A stretch of DNA of 23,414 nt from OCS116 cluster bacterium (GTDB lineage Bacteria > Pseudomonadota > Alphaproteobacteria > Rhizobiales > OSC116): contig NVUS02000170.1 of assembly GCA_002402005.2 (NCBI GenBank), positions 1 through 23,414 on the forward strand, in the 5' to 3' direction. The position numbers and the translations under genes were made by a program. The notes under the pieces were generated by a model. The model was given only the letters and a program-made list of their open reading frames with translations. It made no database searches and had not been told where the DNA came from. The number at the start of each line of letters is the position of its first letter. Positions within the stretch are counted from its first letter, which is position 1. Below are positions 1 through 7,834 of this stretch, one piece after another.

Positions 1-86
1 GGCAGTTGCAAATCAACATCAAGGCAAAACCCATGCCCCTTATGCATGTGCTTAAATTTGGCGATAATTTTTCTATTTTCAGCCAT
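1..86 (-). CDS. modC: Molybdate ABC transporter ATP-binding protein, N-terminal fragment
   Basis: Only the first 28 codons lie in the window; the gene runs off the left edge. The minus-strand ATG at 86-84 directly follows the modB stop (TAAATG), so the two are probably translationally coupled. The readable peptide begins MAENRKIIAKF and reaches FCLDVDLQL, which fits the first beta-strands of ModC, just before the Walker A loop. The call rests mostly on its place as third gene of a modABC operon, since no ATPase motif is visible. ModC would be the cytoplasmic ATPase that powers molybdate import through ModB. Confidence 0.7.
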   Translation of the reverse strand, partial: MAENRKIIAKFKHMHKGHGFCLDVDLQL

Positions 87-776
87 TTAAAACCCCATGC
101 CCAATTTATTCTTTTGGCCACGTAACAAATAAAGCCCCAGTAAAACCACAAAGGAAAACCCAATCATCAATGCCGATAGATAATGCGCTTGGCCATATTC
201 AAATAGCTCAACATGCTCATATATCTTCACCGAAATCACTTGAGTTTTACCCGGTATATTGCCGCCAATCATCAACACCACGCCAAATTCACCAACCGTA
301 TGGGCAAAACCCAAAATGGTCGCGGTTATAAAGCCGGGCTTTGCCAACGGCACCACCACACTAAAAAATCGATCAATCGGGCTGGAATGCAATGTTGCCG
401 CCACTTCTAACGGGCGCTTGCCAATGGCCTCAAACGCATTTTGCAACGGTTGCACCACAAAGGGCAGGGAGTATAACATAGAGGCCAAAACCAAGCCCCA
501 AAAGCTAAATGCCAAACTGCCAATGCCCAAAGCGCGGGTCAATTGGCCTAAAAACCCATCGGGCGACATGGCAATCAGCAAATAAAACCCAATCACCGTC
601 GGTGGCAATATAAGTGGCAATGCCAGCAAAGCCCCAATCGGTGCTTTTAAGCACGATCGGCTTTGCGCTAACCACCACGCAATTGGTGTGCCGATCAGCA
701 AAAGCAATAAAGTCACCGTGCTGGCTAAACGTACGGTCAGCCATATAGCGGCCATATCTGTCTGCGAAATTTCCAT
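87..776 (-). CDS. modB: Molybdate ABC transporter permease ModB
   Basis: Inner-membrane permease that carries molybdate delivered by ModA. The 229-residue protein has about five hydrophobic segments (near residues 11-35, 47-70, 90-112, 150-170 and 198-219). A cytoplasmic EAA-type loop at about 123-147 (EVAATL then VVPLAKPG) docks the ATPase, and is followed by the family-typical HTVGEFGVVLMIGG stretch. I start at the ATG at 776, which is preceded by GGTGG. In-frame TTG (785) and GTG (782) codons would add three residues and look less likely. The gene lies 24 bases after modA and abuts modC, as in a standard modABC operon. ModB and the related sulfate permease CysT can be confused, but the neighbouring ModA settles the substrate. 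Confidence 0.93.
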   Translation of the reverse strand: MEISQTDMAAIWLTVRLASTVTLLLLLIGTPIAWWLAQSRSCLKAPIGALLALPLILPPTVIGFYLLIAMSPDGFLGQLTRALGIGSLAFSFWGLVLASMLYSLPFVVQPLQNAFEAIGKRPLEVAATLHSSPIDRFFSVVVPLAKPGFITATILGFAHTVGEFGVVLMIGGNIPGKTQVISVKIYEHVELFEYGQAHYLSALMIGFSFVVLLGLYLLRGQKNKLGMGF

Positions 777-800
777 AACCACCAAACCATTAGAACATGC

Positions 801-1544
801 TTATTTATAGCCTAAGCTTTTGACAATGTCTGCCGCCTTTTTGCTGCGCATAAAGTTTAAAAAATCTAAGGCCGCTTGGTTGGTCTCGCCATGTTTTAAC
901 AGCACAAAATCTTGCTTAATCGGGCTGTACATATCCTCAGTTACAATGTCATAGCTATCTTCGGGCTCGTTCATCACTTGCGAAAGCGCCACAAACCCAA
1001 ATTCGGCCACACCTGTGGCAATAAATTGGTGGGCTTGGGCAATGTTTTCACCATAAACTAGCTGAGCTTTAAATTCGCTCATCACGCCGGTATGTTTAAA
1101 AACCTCGATGGCCGCCGCGCCATAAGGTGCGGTTTTGGGGTTGGCAATGGCAATGGTCGGGCGCGCGCCCTTAACGGCTTTTGCCCGCCGCTTTTGCACA
1201 TCGGGCGACCACATAACCAATTGCCCAATGGCATAAGTATAAAGGCTGTCATTTACCGCCAAGCCATCTTGCACCAGCTTTAACGGCTTGGCTTGGTCGG
1301 CCGAAAAAAACCCATCAAATGGCGCAGCATTTCTAATTTGCTGATATATTTTACCCGATGATCCAATGGTCATGCTGATTTTATGTGGGCTATCGACTTC
1401 AAATTCAACAATCAGCTGTTGCATCGGTTTGGCAAAATTACTCGCCACTGCCATCAAAGCCTCGCCGGCATTTGCCGTGCTGGTCGATAAAATCCCCGCC
1501 AAAAAACTACCAATAATGGCCTTAATAATCCAATTTTTAGTCAT
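801..1544 (-). CDS. modA: Molybdate-binding periplasmic protein ModA
   Basis: Periplasmic receptor that captures molybdate or tungstate and hands it to ModBC. The 247-residue protein begins with a classic signal peptide (MTKNWIIKAI, hydrophobic core, cleavage after ANA at about residue 26). Family landmarks follow: VASNF (33-37), GSSGKIYQQI (61-70), FDGFFSAD (76-83), then AIANPKTAPYG later in the protein. Serines in the ASNF and GSSGK loops are the usual oxyanion contacts in this family. The start chosen is the ATG at 1544, which gives the cleanest signal peptide; an ATG at 1559 would add five residues and cannot be excluded. First gene of modABC, with a candidate promoter just upstream. Confidence 0.95.
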   Translation of the reverse strand: MTKNWIIKAIIGSFLAGILSTSTANAGEALMAVASNFAKPMQQLIVEFEVDSPHKISMTIGSSGKIYQQIRNAAPFDGFFSADQAKPLKLVQDGLAVNDSLYTYAIGQLVMWSPDVQKRRAKAVKGARPTIAIANPKTAPYGAAAIEVFKHTGVMSEFKAQLVYGENIAQAHQFIATGVAEFGFVALSQVMNEPEDSYDIVTEDMYSPIKQDFVLLKHGETNQAALDFLNFMRSKKAADIVKSLGYK

Positions 1545-1629
1545 TATTTTATGCCCCATGTTCAAATTGTTTTCTCAATCCCATCGCTTTAAATTCTAAA
1601 ATAATCACCAAATTCATCTATAAAACTAA

Positions 1630-1663
1630 AGTATAGTGCTGGAAGATTTTAACTGTAACAGTT
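1630..1663 (-). promoter_or_regulatory. Candidate modABC promoter with overlapping palindrome
   Basis: On the minus strand a TATACT box (1635-1630) lies 18 bases from GTTACA (1659-1654), a reasonable sigma-70 pair about 90 bases before modA. A perfect 13-base palindrome, AACTGT-A-ACAGTT (1651-1663), covers the -35 box, so a regulator bound there would block polymerase. ModE would be the expected molybdate-responsive repressor, but the palindrome does not resemble the ModE box I know (TATAT-rich half-sites), so the protein is unknown. Confidence 0.4.
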
Positions 1664-1726
1664 TGAAATAATTAACTAATAAAATATAGAATACTTCTAA
1701 CCTACTGTAAATACTAACTTATACTT

Positions 1727-1760
1727 TTAGGTTAATCAATTGGTAACTATAATTACCTAA
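1727..1760 (+). promoter_or_regulatory. Candidate chemoreceptor promoter with inverted repeat
   Basis: A perfect TATAAT (1748-1753) lies about 50 bases before the chemoreceptor start, without a convincing -35 box (TTTTAG at 17-base spacing). Two half-sites, TTAGGTTAAT (1727-1736) and ATTACCTAA (1752-1760), form an inverted repeat with one bulged base that spans the -10 box. A tighter nested repeat, GGTAA/TTACC, occupies 1742-1757. This looks like an operator, but no regulator gene is adjacent. Confidence 0.3.
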
Positions 1761-1800
1761 CGTAAAGGACGGGGGAATAAAAACTACAGAGTGGTGCAGT

Positions 1801-3810
1801 ATGTTGAAGTTTATCCCCAACGCCTTGAATAGCATAAAAGTAGGCTGGCAAGTCACAATCGTAACCGCAATAAGTTTGCTAGCCCTAACAGCTTTGGCTT
1901 ATGGTTCATATTACGAAGCTGAAAATCTAGCTGATGTGAATCACGAAAGCAATCATATTGGTTATAAAGCCAATATCTTCAATAAAATATATAATGATGG
2001 CTTGCAAATGCGCCGTGCCGAAAAAGATTTTATCGCCCGCTTATTGCCCAAATATGTCGAAAAATATAATGCCGCAGCTGACAAAGCGATTGAGCATTCC
2101 GAAATATTCAGAACCATTGCCGACGACGCTACCGAAATCAAACTCATCGATCATATCGAAGCCGGTTTAAACCAATCCAAAGCCCAATTTGCCAAAATAG
2201 TTGCGATGAAAGACCAACTCGGCGTAACGCCAGAGGATGGCATCCAAGGTGAATTGCGTGCAGCCGTGCATGATGTTGAAGACGCCATTAAAAAGGCTCA
2301 AAAAGGCGCCAGCAATGCAGCTGAGTTAGATATTCTAACCGTCGAAATGTTAATGCTACGCCGCCATGAAAAAGATTTCATGCTGCGCAAAACCGAAAAA
2401 TACACCAAAAAATTCAGTGATCGTGTGAAGGTATTTAACAAGGCATTGGCATCATCACCATTGGCCGCTGGCGATAAATCTAAAATCAAAACCATGATGA
2501 GTAATTATGCTAAGCTGTTCACAAAATGGAGTGATTTGGAAACGCAAACCAATTTAGAAGTCGCACAGTTAAGCACTATTTACGCCACCATTGAACCTGA
2601 GATCAAACAATATTTCACTAGTTTTGATCAAGAAAGTGTAGAAAATGCACTGAACCGTGATGCCATTGAAGCGGCGCATGATAAAGAAGTTACCTTCATT
2701 TATGGCACGGTGATTGGGGTCATTCTCTTCATTGGTCTTCTTAGCTTTTTCGTTAGCCGTAACATCAGTGCCAAAATTCGTAACCTAAGCGCGATGATGG
2801 ATACACTTGCAGCTGGCGATTTAGAAGCAAAAATTGGCTATACTAAATTTAAAAATGAATTTGGCGTTATGGCGCGCTCATTATTGGTATTTCAAGACAC
2901 CGCCAAAGACAACATTGCCCGTGAAAAACTTAAACAAAAACGCATGGCAAAAGAAAGCCGCCAAGCCGAATACATGCTTGAACTTATCGAAGAGTTTAAA
3001 GGTTTTTCGGGCGAGAAGTTGCGCAATGTAAACGCCGCCTCAGGCAATTTAGAACAAGTGGCACAAAATCTTGCCAATTCAGCCGAGGAAATCAAAACCC
3101 AAAGTAGCATTGTGCAAGACAATGTTAGCAATACATCGATGAATGTAACCGGTGTCGCCGCCGCGACCGAAGAAATGTCCATCGCGGTTTCTGAAATTTC
3201 GGCGCAGGCCGCGGGTTCAGCCAGCATTGTAGAGCAAGCCAAAGGCAAAACACTAGAAACGGTCGAAAAAATCCGCGCCCTCACCGAGAGCGCGAAAAAA
3301 ATTGAAACCGTGGTCAAATTGATTGATGAAATTGCCGAACAAACCAACTTATTGGCACTAAATGCCACCATCGAAGCCGCCCGTGCCGGCGATGCTGGGC
3401 GTGGTTTTGCGGTTGTGGCCAACGAGGTCAAATCTCTGGCCGATCAAACTGGTAAAGCCACCGGCGAAATTGCCGCTCAAATCTCTCAAATTCAACGAGA
3501 TGGTGATTTGGCTGCTCAAACGGTCAATGAGATGGATGAAATTATTTCCAACTTATCCGAAGCCTCAATGGGCGTTGCCGCCGCGGTGGAAGAGCAAAGC
3601 GCTGCCATTGGTGAGATTTCATCAAATGTAACCACCGCGTCAGACCTTTCACAACGCAGTGCCGAAAGCATGAATGTCGCTAACAATAGCGTCGAAGCGG
3701 TGCATGGCATTTCAGGCAATGTGTTGGAAATGGCAACCAATATGCAAACCGAAATTGGTGCGTTAGAAAGCGACATCAACCTATTCCTGAAAAAAATAAA
3801 CGAGGCTTAA
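1801..3810 (+). CDS. Methyl-accepting chemotaxis protein with HBM sensor domain
   Basis: Membrane chemoreceptor that signals to CheA/CheW. Order in 669 residues: TM1 (about 16-36), a long helical periplasmic sensor, TM2 (about 298-319), HAMP (about 320-372), then the coiled-coil signalling domain. The conserved hairpin tip lies near 510-545 (EIAEQTNLLALNATIEAARAG). The sensor carries RRAEKDF (71-77) and RRHEKDF (187-193), one in each helical bundle; such paired R-x-E-K-D-F motifs mark the helical bimodular (HBM) fold. Studied HBM receptors such as McpS sense organic acids, but the ligand here cannot be read from sequence. No C-terminal CheR-tethering pentapeptide is seen. The gene stands alone, with no che genes nearby and its own terminator. 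ATG 1801 has GAGTGG nearby as a modest ribosome site. Confidence 0.93.
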   Translation: MLKFIPNALNSIKVGWQVTIVTAISLLALTALAYGSYYEAENLADVNHESNHIGYKANIFNKIYNDGLQMRRAEKDFIARLLPKYVEKYNAAADKAIEHSEIFRTIADDATEIKLIDHIEAGLNQSKAQFAKIVAMKDQLGVTPEDGIQGELRAAVHDVEDAIKKAQKGASNAAELDILTVEMLMLRRHEKDFMLRKTEKYTKKFSDRVKVFNKALASSPLAAGDKSKIKTMMSNYAKLFTKWSDLETQTNLEVAQLSTIYATIEPEIKQYFTSFDQESVENALNRDAIEAAHDKEVTFIYGTVIGVILFIGLLSFFVSRNISAKIRNLSAMMDTLAAGDLEAKIGYTKFKNEFGVMARSLLVFQDTAKDNIAREKLKQKRMAKESRQAEYMLELIEEFKGFSGEKLRNVNAASGNLEQVAQNLANSAEEIKTQSSIVQDNVSNTSMNVTGVAAATEEMSIAVSEISAQAAGSASIVEQAKGKTLETVEKIRALTESAKKIETVVKLIDEIAEQTNLLALNATIEAARAGDAGRGFAVVANEVKSLADQTGKATGEIAAQISQIQRDGDLAAQTVNEMDEIISNLSEASMGVAAAVEEQSAAIGEISSNVTTASDLSQRSAESMNVANNSVEAVHGISGNVLEMATNMQTEIGALESDINLFLKKINEA

Positions 3811-3835
3811 CTTAGTTTTTAAGAGGCCACTCGTA

Positions 3836-3881
3836 AAGCAAGCTGAAACTACCTCCCTCTAGAGTTTCAGCTTGCTTTTTT
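3836..3881 (+). terminator. Rho-independent terminator after the chemoreceptor gene
   Basis: A perfect 15-base-pair stem (3836-3850 with 3863-3877, arm AAGCAAGCTGAAACT) encloses a 12-base loop and runs straight into a T tract. It begins 25 bases after the chemoreceptor stop and ends before the next gene, so it separates the two transcription units. It reads equally well as a hairpin on the other strand but has no T tract there. Confidence 0.93.
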
Positions 3882-3905
3882 GATGCCCAGCTATAGGCTC
3901 GGCAT

Positions 3906-4703
3906 ATGGAAAATAACCACACAATAAAAACCCAACTGCCTGGCGGGCGCGAAGGCAAAATATTTAAAATTGGCAATCTGGTTTCACGCCCTCTAAACCC
4001 GTGGACGCCAACCATCCATGCTTATTTAAATCACTTACATCAGCAAGGTATCGATTTTGTACCAAAGCCACATTCTATCGATCCGCAAGCCGGTGTCGAG
4101 CAGGTTAGCTTTGTCGAGGGCGAAGTGTGCAATTACCCACTCAACGCCGCATTTGCATCCGAAACCGCACTTATTTCGGCGGCGAAACTATTGCGAAAAT
4201 TGCATGATGCCTCTATCGGTTTTCTCAACCAACTAACCGGCGATGAGATCTGGATGCTGCCCAAATATGAACCAGCAGAAATCATTTGTTACGCCGATTA
4301 TGCACCCTATAATGTAGTGGTCAAAAACCAACATGTAGTCGGCATCATAGATTTCGACACCTGCCACCCCAATAGCAGAATTTGGGACATTGCTTACGCC
4401 ATCTACCGCTGGGCGCCCATAAGCCGCCCCGATGCCGATGACATTTTTGGCACGTCCGAACAACATATCAGCCGCGCCAAAATATTCTGCAATGCCTATC
4501 AAATGGATGCCGCCCTGCGCCGCCACGTCGTGCCCATTATGATAAAACGTTTGCAAAAAATGGTCGATTACATCACCGCCGAAGCCGCCAACGGCAATCA
4601 AGATTTCATCGCCAATATGCGCGATGGCCACCACATACATTATCTAAAAGACATTGACTATATAAAAGCCAACGCAAAAACCATTGCCAATGGCCTACTC
4701 TGA
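3906..4703 (+). CDS. APH-fold phosphotransferase family protein
   Basis: Predicted cytoplasmic kinase of the aminoglycoside/choline phosphotransferase superfamily, 265 residues. The N-lobe has the subfamily pattern V-x-RP-x-x-PW (near 26-33) and FVEGEV (69-74). The catalytic loop reads Y129-A130-D131-YAPY-N136, followed by the metal-binding IDFD (148-151) and WDIAYAIY. The catalytic Asp and Asn are present, but the usual His-Gly before the Asp is Tyr-Ala. The substrate is unknown; most chromosomal members are not proven resistance enzymes. It follows the chemoreceptor terminator and precedes the ABC-F gene by about 50 bases, so these two may be cotranscribed. The ribosome site is weak. Confidence 0.85.
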   Translation: MENNHTIKTQLPGGREGKIFKIGNLVSRPLNPWTPTIHAYLNHLHQQGIDFVPKPHSIDPQAGVEQVSFVEGEVCNYPLNAAFASETALISAAKLLRKLHDASIGFLNQLTGDEIWMLPKYEPAEIICYADYAPYNVVVKNQHVVGIIDFDTCHPNSRIWDIAYAIYRWAPISRPDADDIFGTSEQHISRAKIFCNAYQMDAALRRHVVPIMIKRLQKMVDYITAEAANGNQDFIANMRDGHHIHYLKDIDYIKANAKTIANGLL

Positions 4704-4752
4704 CCCTATAATCTAAGGCCTTTGTAAACATGAAATGGGGATGGCATGGCAT

Positions 4753-6333
4753 ATGGAAAATTCAATCAATCTATCCGACATTTCATGGGCTAAGCCCAAT
4801 GGCGAAGCGGTATTCTCGCGTATAAATCTGCAATTTAACAATCAACGCACTGGTTTGGTGGGGCGCAACGGCGTCGGCAAAACCACCTTGCTTAAATTAA
4901 TCAGCGGCGAGCTGAAACCCCAAAATGGCCAGATCATCAGCCACACCAAAATTGCCAAATTAGACCAGATGGTATCCAGACCAAAAGGCGATACAATTGC
5001 CGATCTGTTTGAAGTGACTGGCGCGCTCAAACTGCTGTCACGTGCCGAAGCCGGCAAGGCCACGGCCGAAGAATTAGAGCGAGCCGATTGGGCGTTAGAA
5101 GCGCGTATGTCCAGCAGCTTGGCGCAATTTAATCTGGATTTGGCGTCGCATCATCTGCTGTCACAACTTTCTGGCGGCCAACATACAAGAGCCATGCTGG
5201 CCGCCTTGGTATTTAAACAACCCGATTTTATTTTGCTCGACGAGCCGACCAATAATTTAGATCAGCAGGGCCGCGAAGCTGTGGTTCAGATGTTGGCGCA
5301 TTGGCGGGGCGGGGCGATCATTGTCAGCCATGACCGGCAATTACTAGAATATGTCGATGCCATTGTCGAACTCACCAGTTTGGGCGCAACCACCTATGGC
5401 GGCAATTGGCAGATATATCAGCAGCAAAAAGCCACTGAGCTAAACGCTGCACAGCATGATTTAAATGTTGCACAACAACAAGTGGCGCAAATAGACCGCA
5501 AACTACAACAAACAATAGAACGCAAAGCCCGCAAAGATGGCACTGGCAAACGCAGCCGCGCCAAAGACGGCCAGCCCAAAATATTGTTAAATGCGATGCG
5601 CGATAATGCCGAAAAAACCAGCGGCGGCAACGCTCAATTGGCCAACCAGATGCAAACCCAAGCGCAAGATAAAGCCGCTCAGGCGCGCGAGCAGATCGAA
5701 ATTCTACAACCCTTCAGCGTCAGTTTGGCTGCCGCAGGTTTGGCCAATGGCAAACATGTGGTGCAGGTCGAAAATCTAACCGGCGGTTATGCTAACCAGC
5801 CACCCATCATTAAAGATTTTTCATTTTCTATGGTTGGGCCAGAGCGTGTGGCCATTTCTGGTGCCAATGGCAGTGGCAAAACCACCCTCATCAAACTCAT
5901 CATTGGCGTATTAAAAGCCCAGTCAGGCACAATAAACCTAATAGAAGATTTCGCCTTGCTAGATCAACAAGTCTCAATGCTCGATCCTAACTTATCCATT
6001 GTCGATAATTTTCACCGGCTCAACCCCAATAGCGAGCAAAATCACGCCCGCGCAGTCTTGGCACGGTTTTTATTCCGTGCCGATGCCGCGCTTAAAATAG
6101 TCGGGCAATTGAGCGGTGGCGAAAAACTACGCGCTGCCTTGGCTTGCATTCTTGGCAGCAATAACCCACCCAAATTGCTTATATTGGATGAGCCAACCAA
6201 TCATTTAGACATCGATTCCATCACCACTATAGAAGCCGGCCTAAACGCTTATGACGGCGCAATATTGCTCATCAGCCATGACCGTATTTTCTTAGAAAAT
6301 ATCGGCATCACCCGTTATATAGAATTGACTTAA
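4753..6333 (+). CDS. ABC-F family ATPase
   Basis: Soluble twin-ATPase of the ABC-F class, which act on ribosomes rather than in membranes. Domain 1 has Walker A GRNGVGKTT (37-45), LSGGQ (139-143) and LLDEPTNNLD (161-170). Domain 2 has SGANGSGKTT (about 369-378), LSGGE (about 453-457) and LDEPTNHLD (about 478-486). Both keep the Glu after Walker B and SHDR switch histidines. The interdomain linker (about 218-320) is helical and very basic, with KRSRAKDGQPKILLNA. There is no membrane segment. ATG 4753 is preferred because GGGGATGG lies about nine bases before it; in-frame ATGs at 4735 and 4741 are possible. It could be a translation factor like EttA/Uup or a ribosome-protecting factor; sequence alone does not decide. 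Confidence 0.92.
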   Translation: MENSINLSDISWAKPNGEAVFSRINLQFNNQRTGLVGRNGVGKTTLLKLISGELKPQNGQIISHTKIAKLDQMVSRPKGDTIADLFEVTGALKLLSRAEAGKATAEELERADWALEARMSSSLAQFNLDLASHHLLSQLSGGQHTRAMLAALVFKQPDFILLDEPTNNLDQQGREAVVQMLAHWRGGAIIVSHDRQLLEYVDAIVELTSLGATTYGGNWQIYQQQKATELNAAQHDLNVAQQQVAQIDRKLQQTIERKARKDGTGKRSRAKDGQPKILLNAMRDNAEKTSGGNAQLANQMQTQAQDKAAQAREQIEILQPFSVSLAAAGLANGKHVVQVENLTGGYANQPPIIKDFSFSMVGPERVAISGANGSGKTTLIKLIIGVLKAQSGTINLIEDFALLDQQVSMLDPNLSIVDNFHRLNPNSEQNHARAVLARFLFRADAALKIVGQLSGGEKLRAALACILGSNNPPKLLILDEPTNHLDIDSITTIEAGLNAYDGAILLISHDRIFLENIGITRYIELT

Positions 6334-6376
6334 TTGCTAATGCTCAGCCCAATCATTCACCTATATTGAAACCACA

Positions 6377-6802
6377 CTAAGCCAATAATTCAAGTAAAAT
6401 CCCGCGCAATTGCTCCAGTTTTTTGCGGCCAATTTTTTGAACCAGCTGGTCTTCCAATTGCTCAATGTCGCTGATAACCCCTTGCCGAATTTTCTGACCT
6501 TTATTGGTGATTATCGGCACTTTGTCGCGGTTACTGGTTTGGGTTTCATCAATCATCACTGCGCCCAACTCAATCAACCGGCCTACCGACATATGGGCAG
6601 CTTGGCGGCTAATCTGCATGGCTTTGGCAAGTTCCGATATAGACCGCGGCTTGCGAGAAATCAGCATAAATGTTTTTGCATCGGACTTTCTTACATTCTC
6701 TAAAGACGTACCTTTGCGCAACAAATGCATGCGCATATCAAGCTCTTCGGTAAAATCTTGAGCCAGCCCTTTTATATTCTGCCTAAATTTTTGGTTGCTC
6801 AC
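6377..6802 (-). CDS. MarR-family transcriptional regulator
   Basis: A 141-residue DNA-binding protein with the helical ends and central winged helix of MarR dimers. The recognition region lies near residues 50-80 (SISELAKAMQISRQAAHMSV then GRLIELG), followed by a wing with NRDKVPIITNKG. The start is GTG at 6802, supported by AGGTG five bases upstream; the overlapping ATG (6804) meets TGA at once. It diverges from the SdiA-regulated-type gene, and the 95-base space between them carries TTGACAA inverted repeats, which suggests autoregulation and control of that gene. The ligand is unknown. The 3' end converges on the ABC-F gene with a 43-base gap and no clear terminator. Confidence 0.9.
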   Translation of the reverse strand: MSNQKFRQNIKGLAQDFTEELDMRMHLLRKGTSLENVRKSDAKTFMLISRKPRSISELAKAMQISRQAAHMSVGRLIELGAVMIDETQTSNRDKVPIITNKGQKIRQGVISDIEQLEDQLVQKIGRKKLEQLRGILLELLA

Positions 6803-6815
6803 ATTTGCACCTAAT

Positions 6816-6835
6816 TTGTCAATTTAAGTTGACAA
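6816..6835. promoter_or_regulatory. Palindromic operator in the marR divergent promoter region
   Basis: TTGTCAA (6816-6822) and TTGACAA (6829-6835) form a perfect inverted repeat with a six-base spacer, about the size of a MarR dimer site. The right half-site doubles as a consensus -35 box (TTGACA, 6829-6834) for the rightward gene, with TATCTG (6852-6857) at 17-base spacing as a modest -10. Confidence 0.6.
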
Positions 6836-6855
6836 TACCATCACCTCTTCCTATC

Positions 6856-6881
6856 TGTCAATAATCAACCAAGGTTGACAA
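6856..6881. promoter_or_regulatory. Second TTGACA inverted pair upstream of the SdiA-regulated-type gene
   Basis: TGTCAA (6856-6861) and TTGACAA (6875-6881) are inverted around 13 bases, and a tighter CAACC-AA-GGTTG palindrome sits at 6866-6877. Read on the minus strand, 6861-6856 is a TTGACA -35 for the regulator gene, with TATTGT at 18-base spacing. The repeated half-sites suggest that one regulator covers both divergent promoters. Confidence 0.45.
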
Positions 6882-6897
6882 AACAAAGGAAACGAAA

Positions 6898-7770
6898 ATG
6901 AACAAAAAAATTATCGGCAGCAGCCTCGTCTTGGCGTCATTATTGGCAGGTGGATATTATTATCTGCAATATTATCCCAAGGTAGATTCTTTACCAACCA
7001 GCTCACCCATTGCAAATTTAAACATAGAAAATGCCGATGGGCAGATGCCACTGACCACAGATGTGCTTGACCCCGCCGGCATCACCTACCTGCCGCAAGA
7101 CCAAACATACATTATCAGCACCGACAATCGCGAAATTATTGAAGTCTCAAGTGATTTCAAAACCGTGCTTAATGCCATGACATTGCCCGCAAACCCTTAC
7201 GCCATTGGCGATACTGAGGGCGTGGCATATCTAGGCGATGGAAAAATCGCGGTGATTGGCGAAAATGGCGTGGTAATCCTAATGCACAGAACAAAAACCG
7301 GTTGGAGTGAAGATGAACGATTCCCAATTGAGGGTTTTGTCAGCGGCACGCAATTGGGCAGCGCAACCTATGATTCACAAACCAAAAAATTATACACCGC
7401 CCAGAAAAAAGGCCTAGATAAACAATTATATATAATAGATTTAGCAACCCGCAGCCAACAAAAACACCCACTGTCTTTATCGGCCAATGTCCAACAAATT
7501 CCCGGCCGTACATGGCAAGAATTTTCAATTGCCGGCATGCATTTTGTTGATGGCAAATTATACGCCATAAGTGAGCCATTTAGCAGTGTTCTGACCATAG
7601 ACCCAATCCAGGCCAAAGTGATCAATATAACCGGCATTACCGGCATTAATGAAAGCTCCGGTTTGTCCATGGTCAACGGCAACTTTTTGCTGTTAGGCGA
7701 TGCCGAAAATTATTTGCCAAAGCCACCAATCTACATAGTCAACAAAGCAAAATTAGGCTTGAGCGACTGA
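6898..7770 (+). CDS. SdiA-regulated family (YjiK-like) beta-propeller protein
   Basis: A 290-residue protein with an N-terminal membrane anchor or uncleaved signal (about residues 5-23) and a beta-propeller-like body outside the membrane. The order DPAGITYLPQ, then ISTDNREIIEVS, then DTEGVAYLGDGKIAVIGE is the recurring pattern of the SdiA-regulated/YjiK family, and later blades include the GMHFVDGKLYAISEP stretch. The molecular role of this family is poorly known, so no reaction is assigned. AAGGAAA eleven bases before the ATG is a good ribosome site. It is transcribed divergently from the MarR gene and is the likely target of it. Confidence 0.85.
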   Translation: MNKKIIGSSLVLASLLAGGYYYLQYYPKVDSLPTSSPIANLNIENADGQMPLTTDVLDPAGITYLPQDQTYIISTDNREIIEVSSDFKTVLNAMTLPANPYAIGDTEGVAYLGDGKIAVIGENGVVILMHRTKTGWSEDERFPIEGFVSGTQLGSATYDSQTKKLYTAQKKGLDKQLYIIDLATRSQQKHPLSLSANVQQIPGRTWQEFSIAGMHFVDGKLYAISEPFSSVLTIDPIQAKVINITGITGINESSGLSMVNGNFLLLGDAENYLPKPPIYIVNKAKLGLSD

Positions 7771-7773
7771 CAA

Positions 7774-7799
7774 TTGACAATACTGATGATAGTCTATCA
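7774..7799 (+). promoter_or_regulatory. TTGACAATAC half-site and small inverted repeat
   Basis: TTGACAATAC (7774-7783) repeats exactly ten bases of the MarR-region operator (6829-6838). A TGATA-GTC-TATCA palindrome (7787-7799) follows, where a -10 box would be expected. This could be a further binding site or the decayed promoter of the following gene piece. The evidence is only the sequence match. Confidence 0.25.
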
Positions 7800-7834
7800 C
7801 TAAAATATAAACATCGCACAATTTATAGAGTTGG

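Noticed and set aside
4233..4640. 135-codon minus-strand open frame inside the APH-fold gene
   Set aside because: It is antisense to conserved APH motifs and has no family resemblance of its own.
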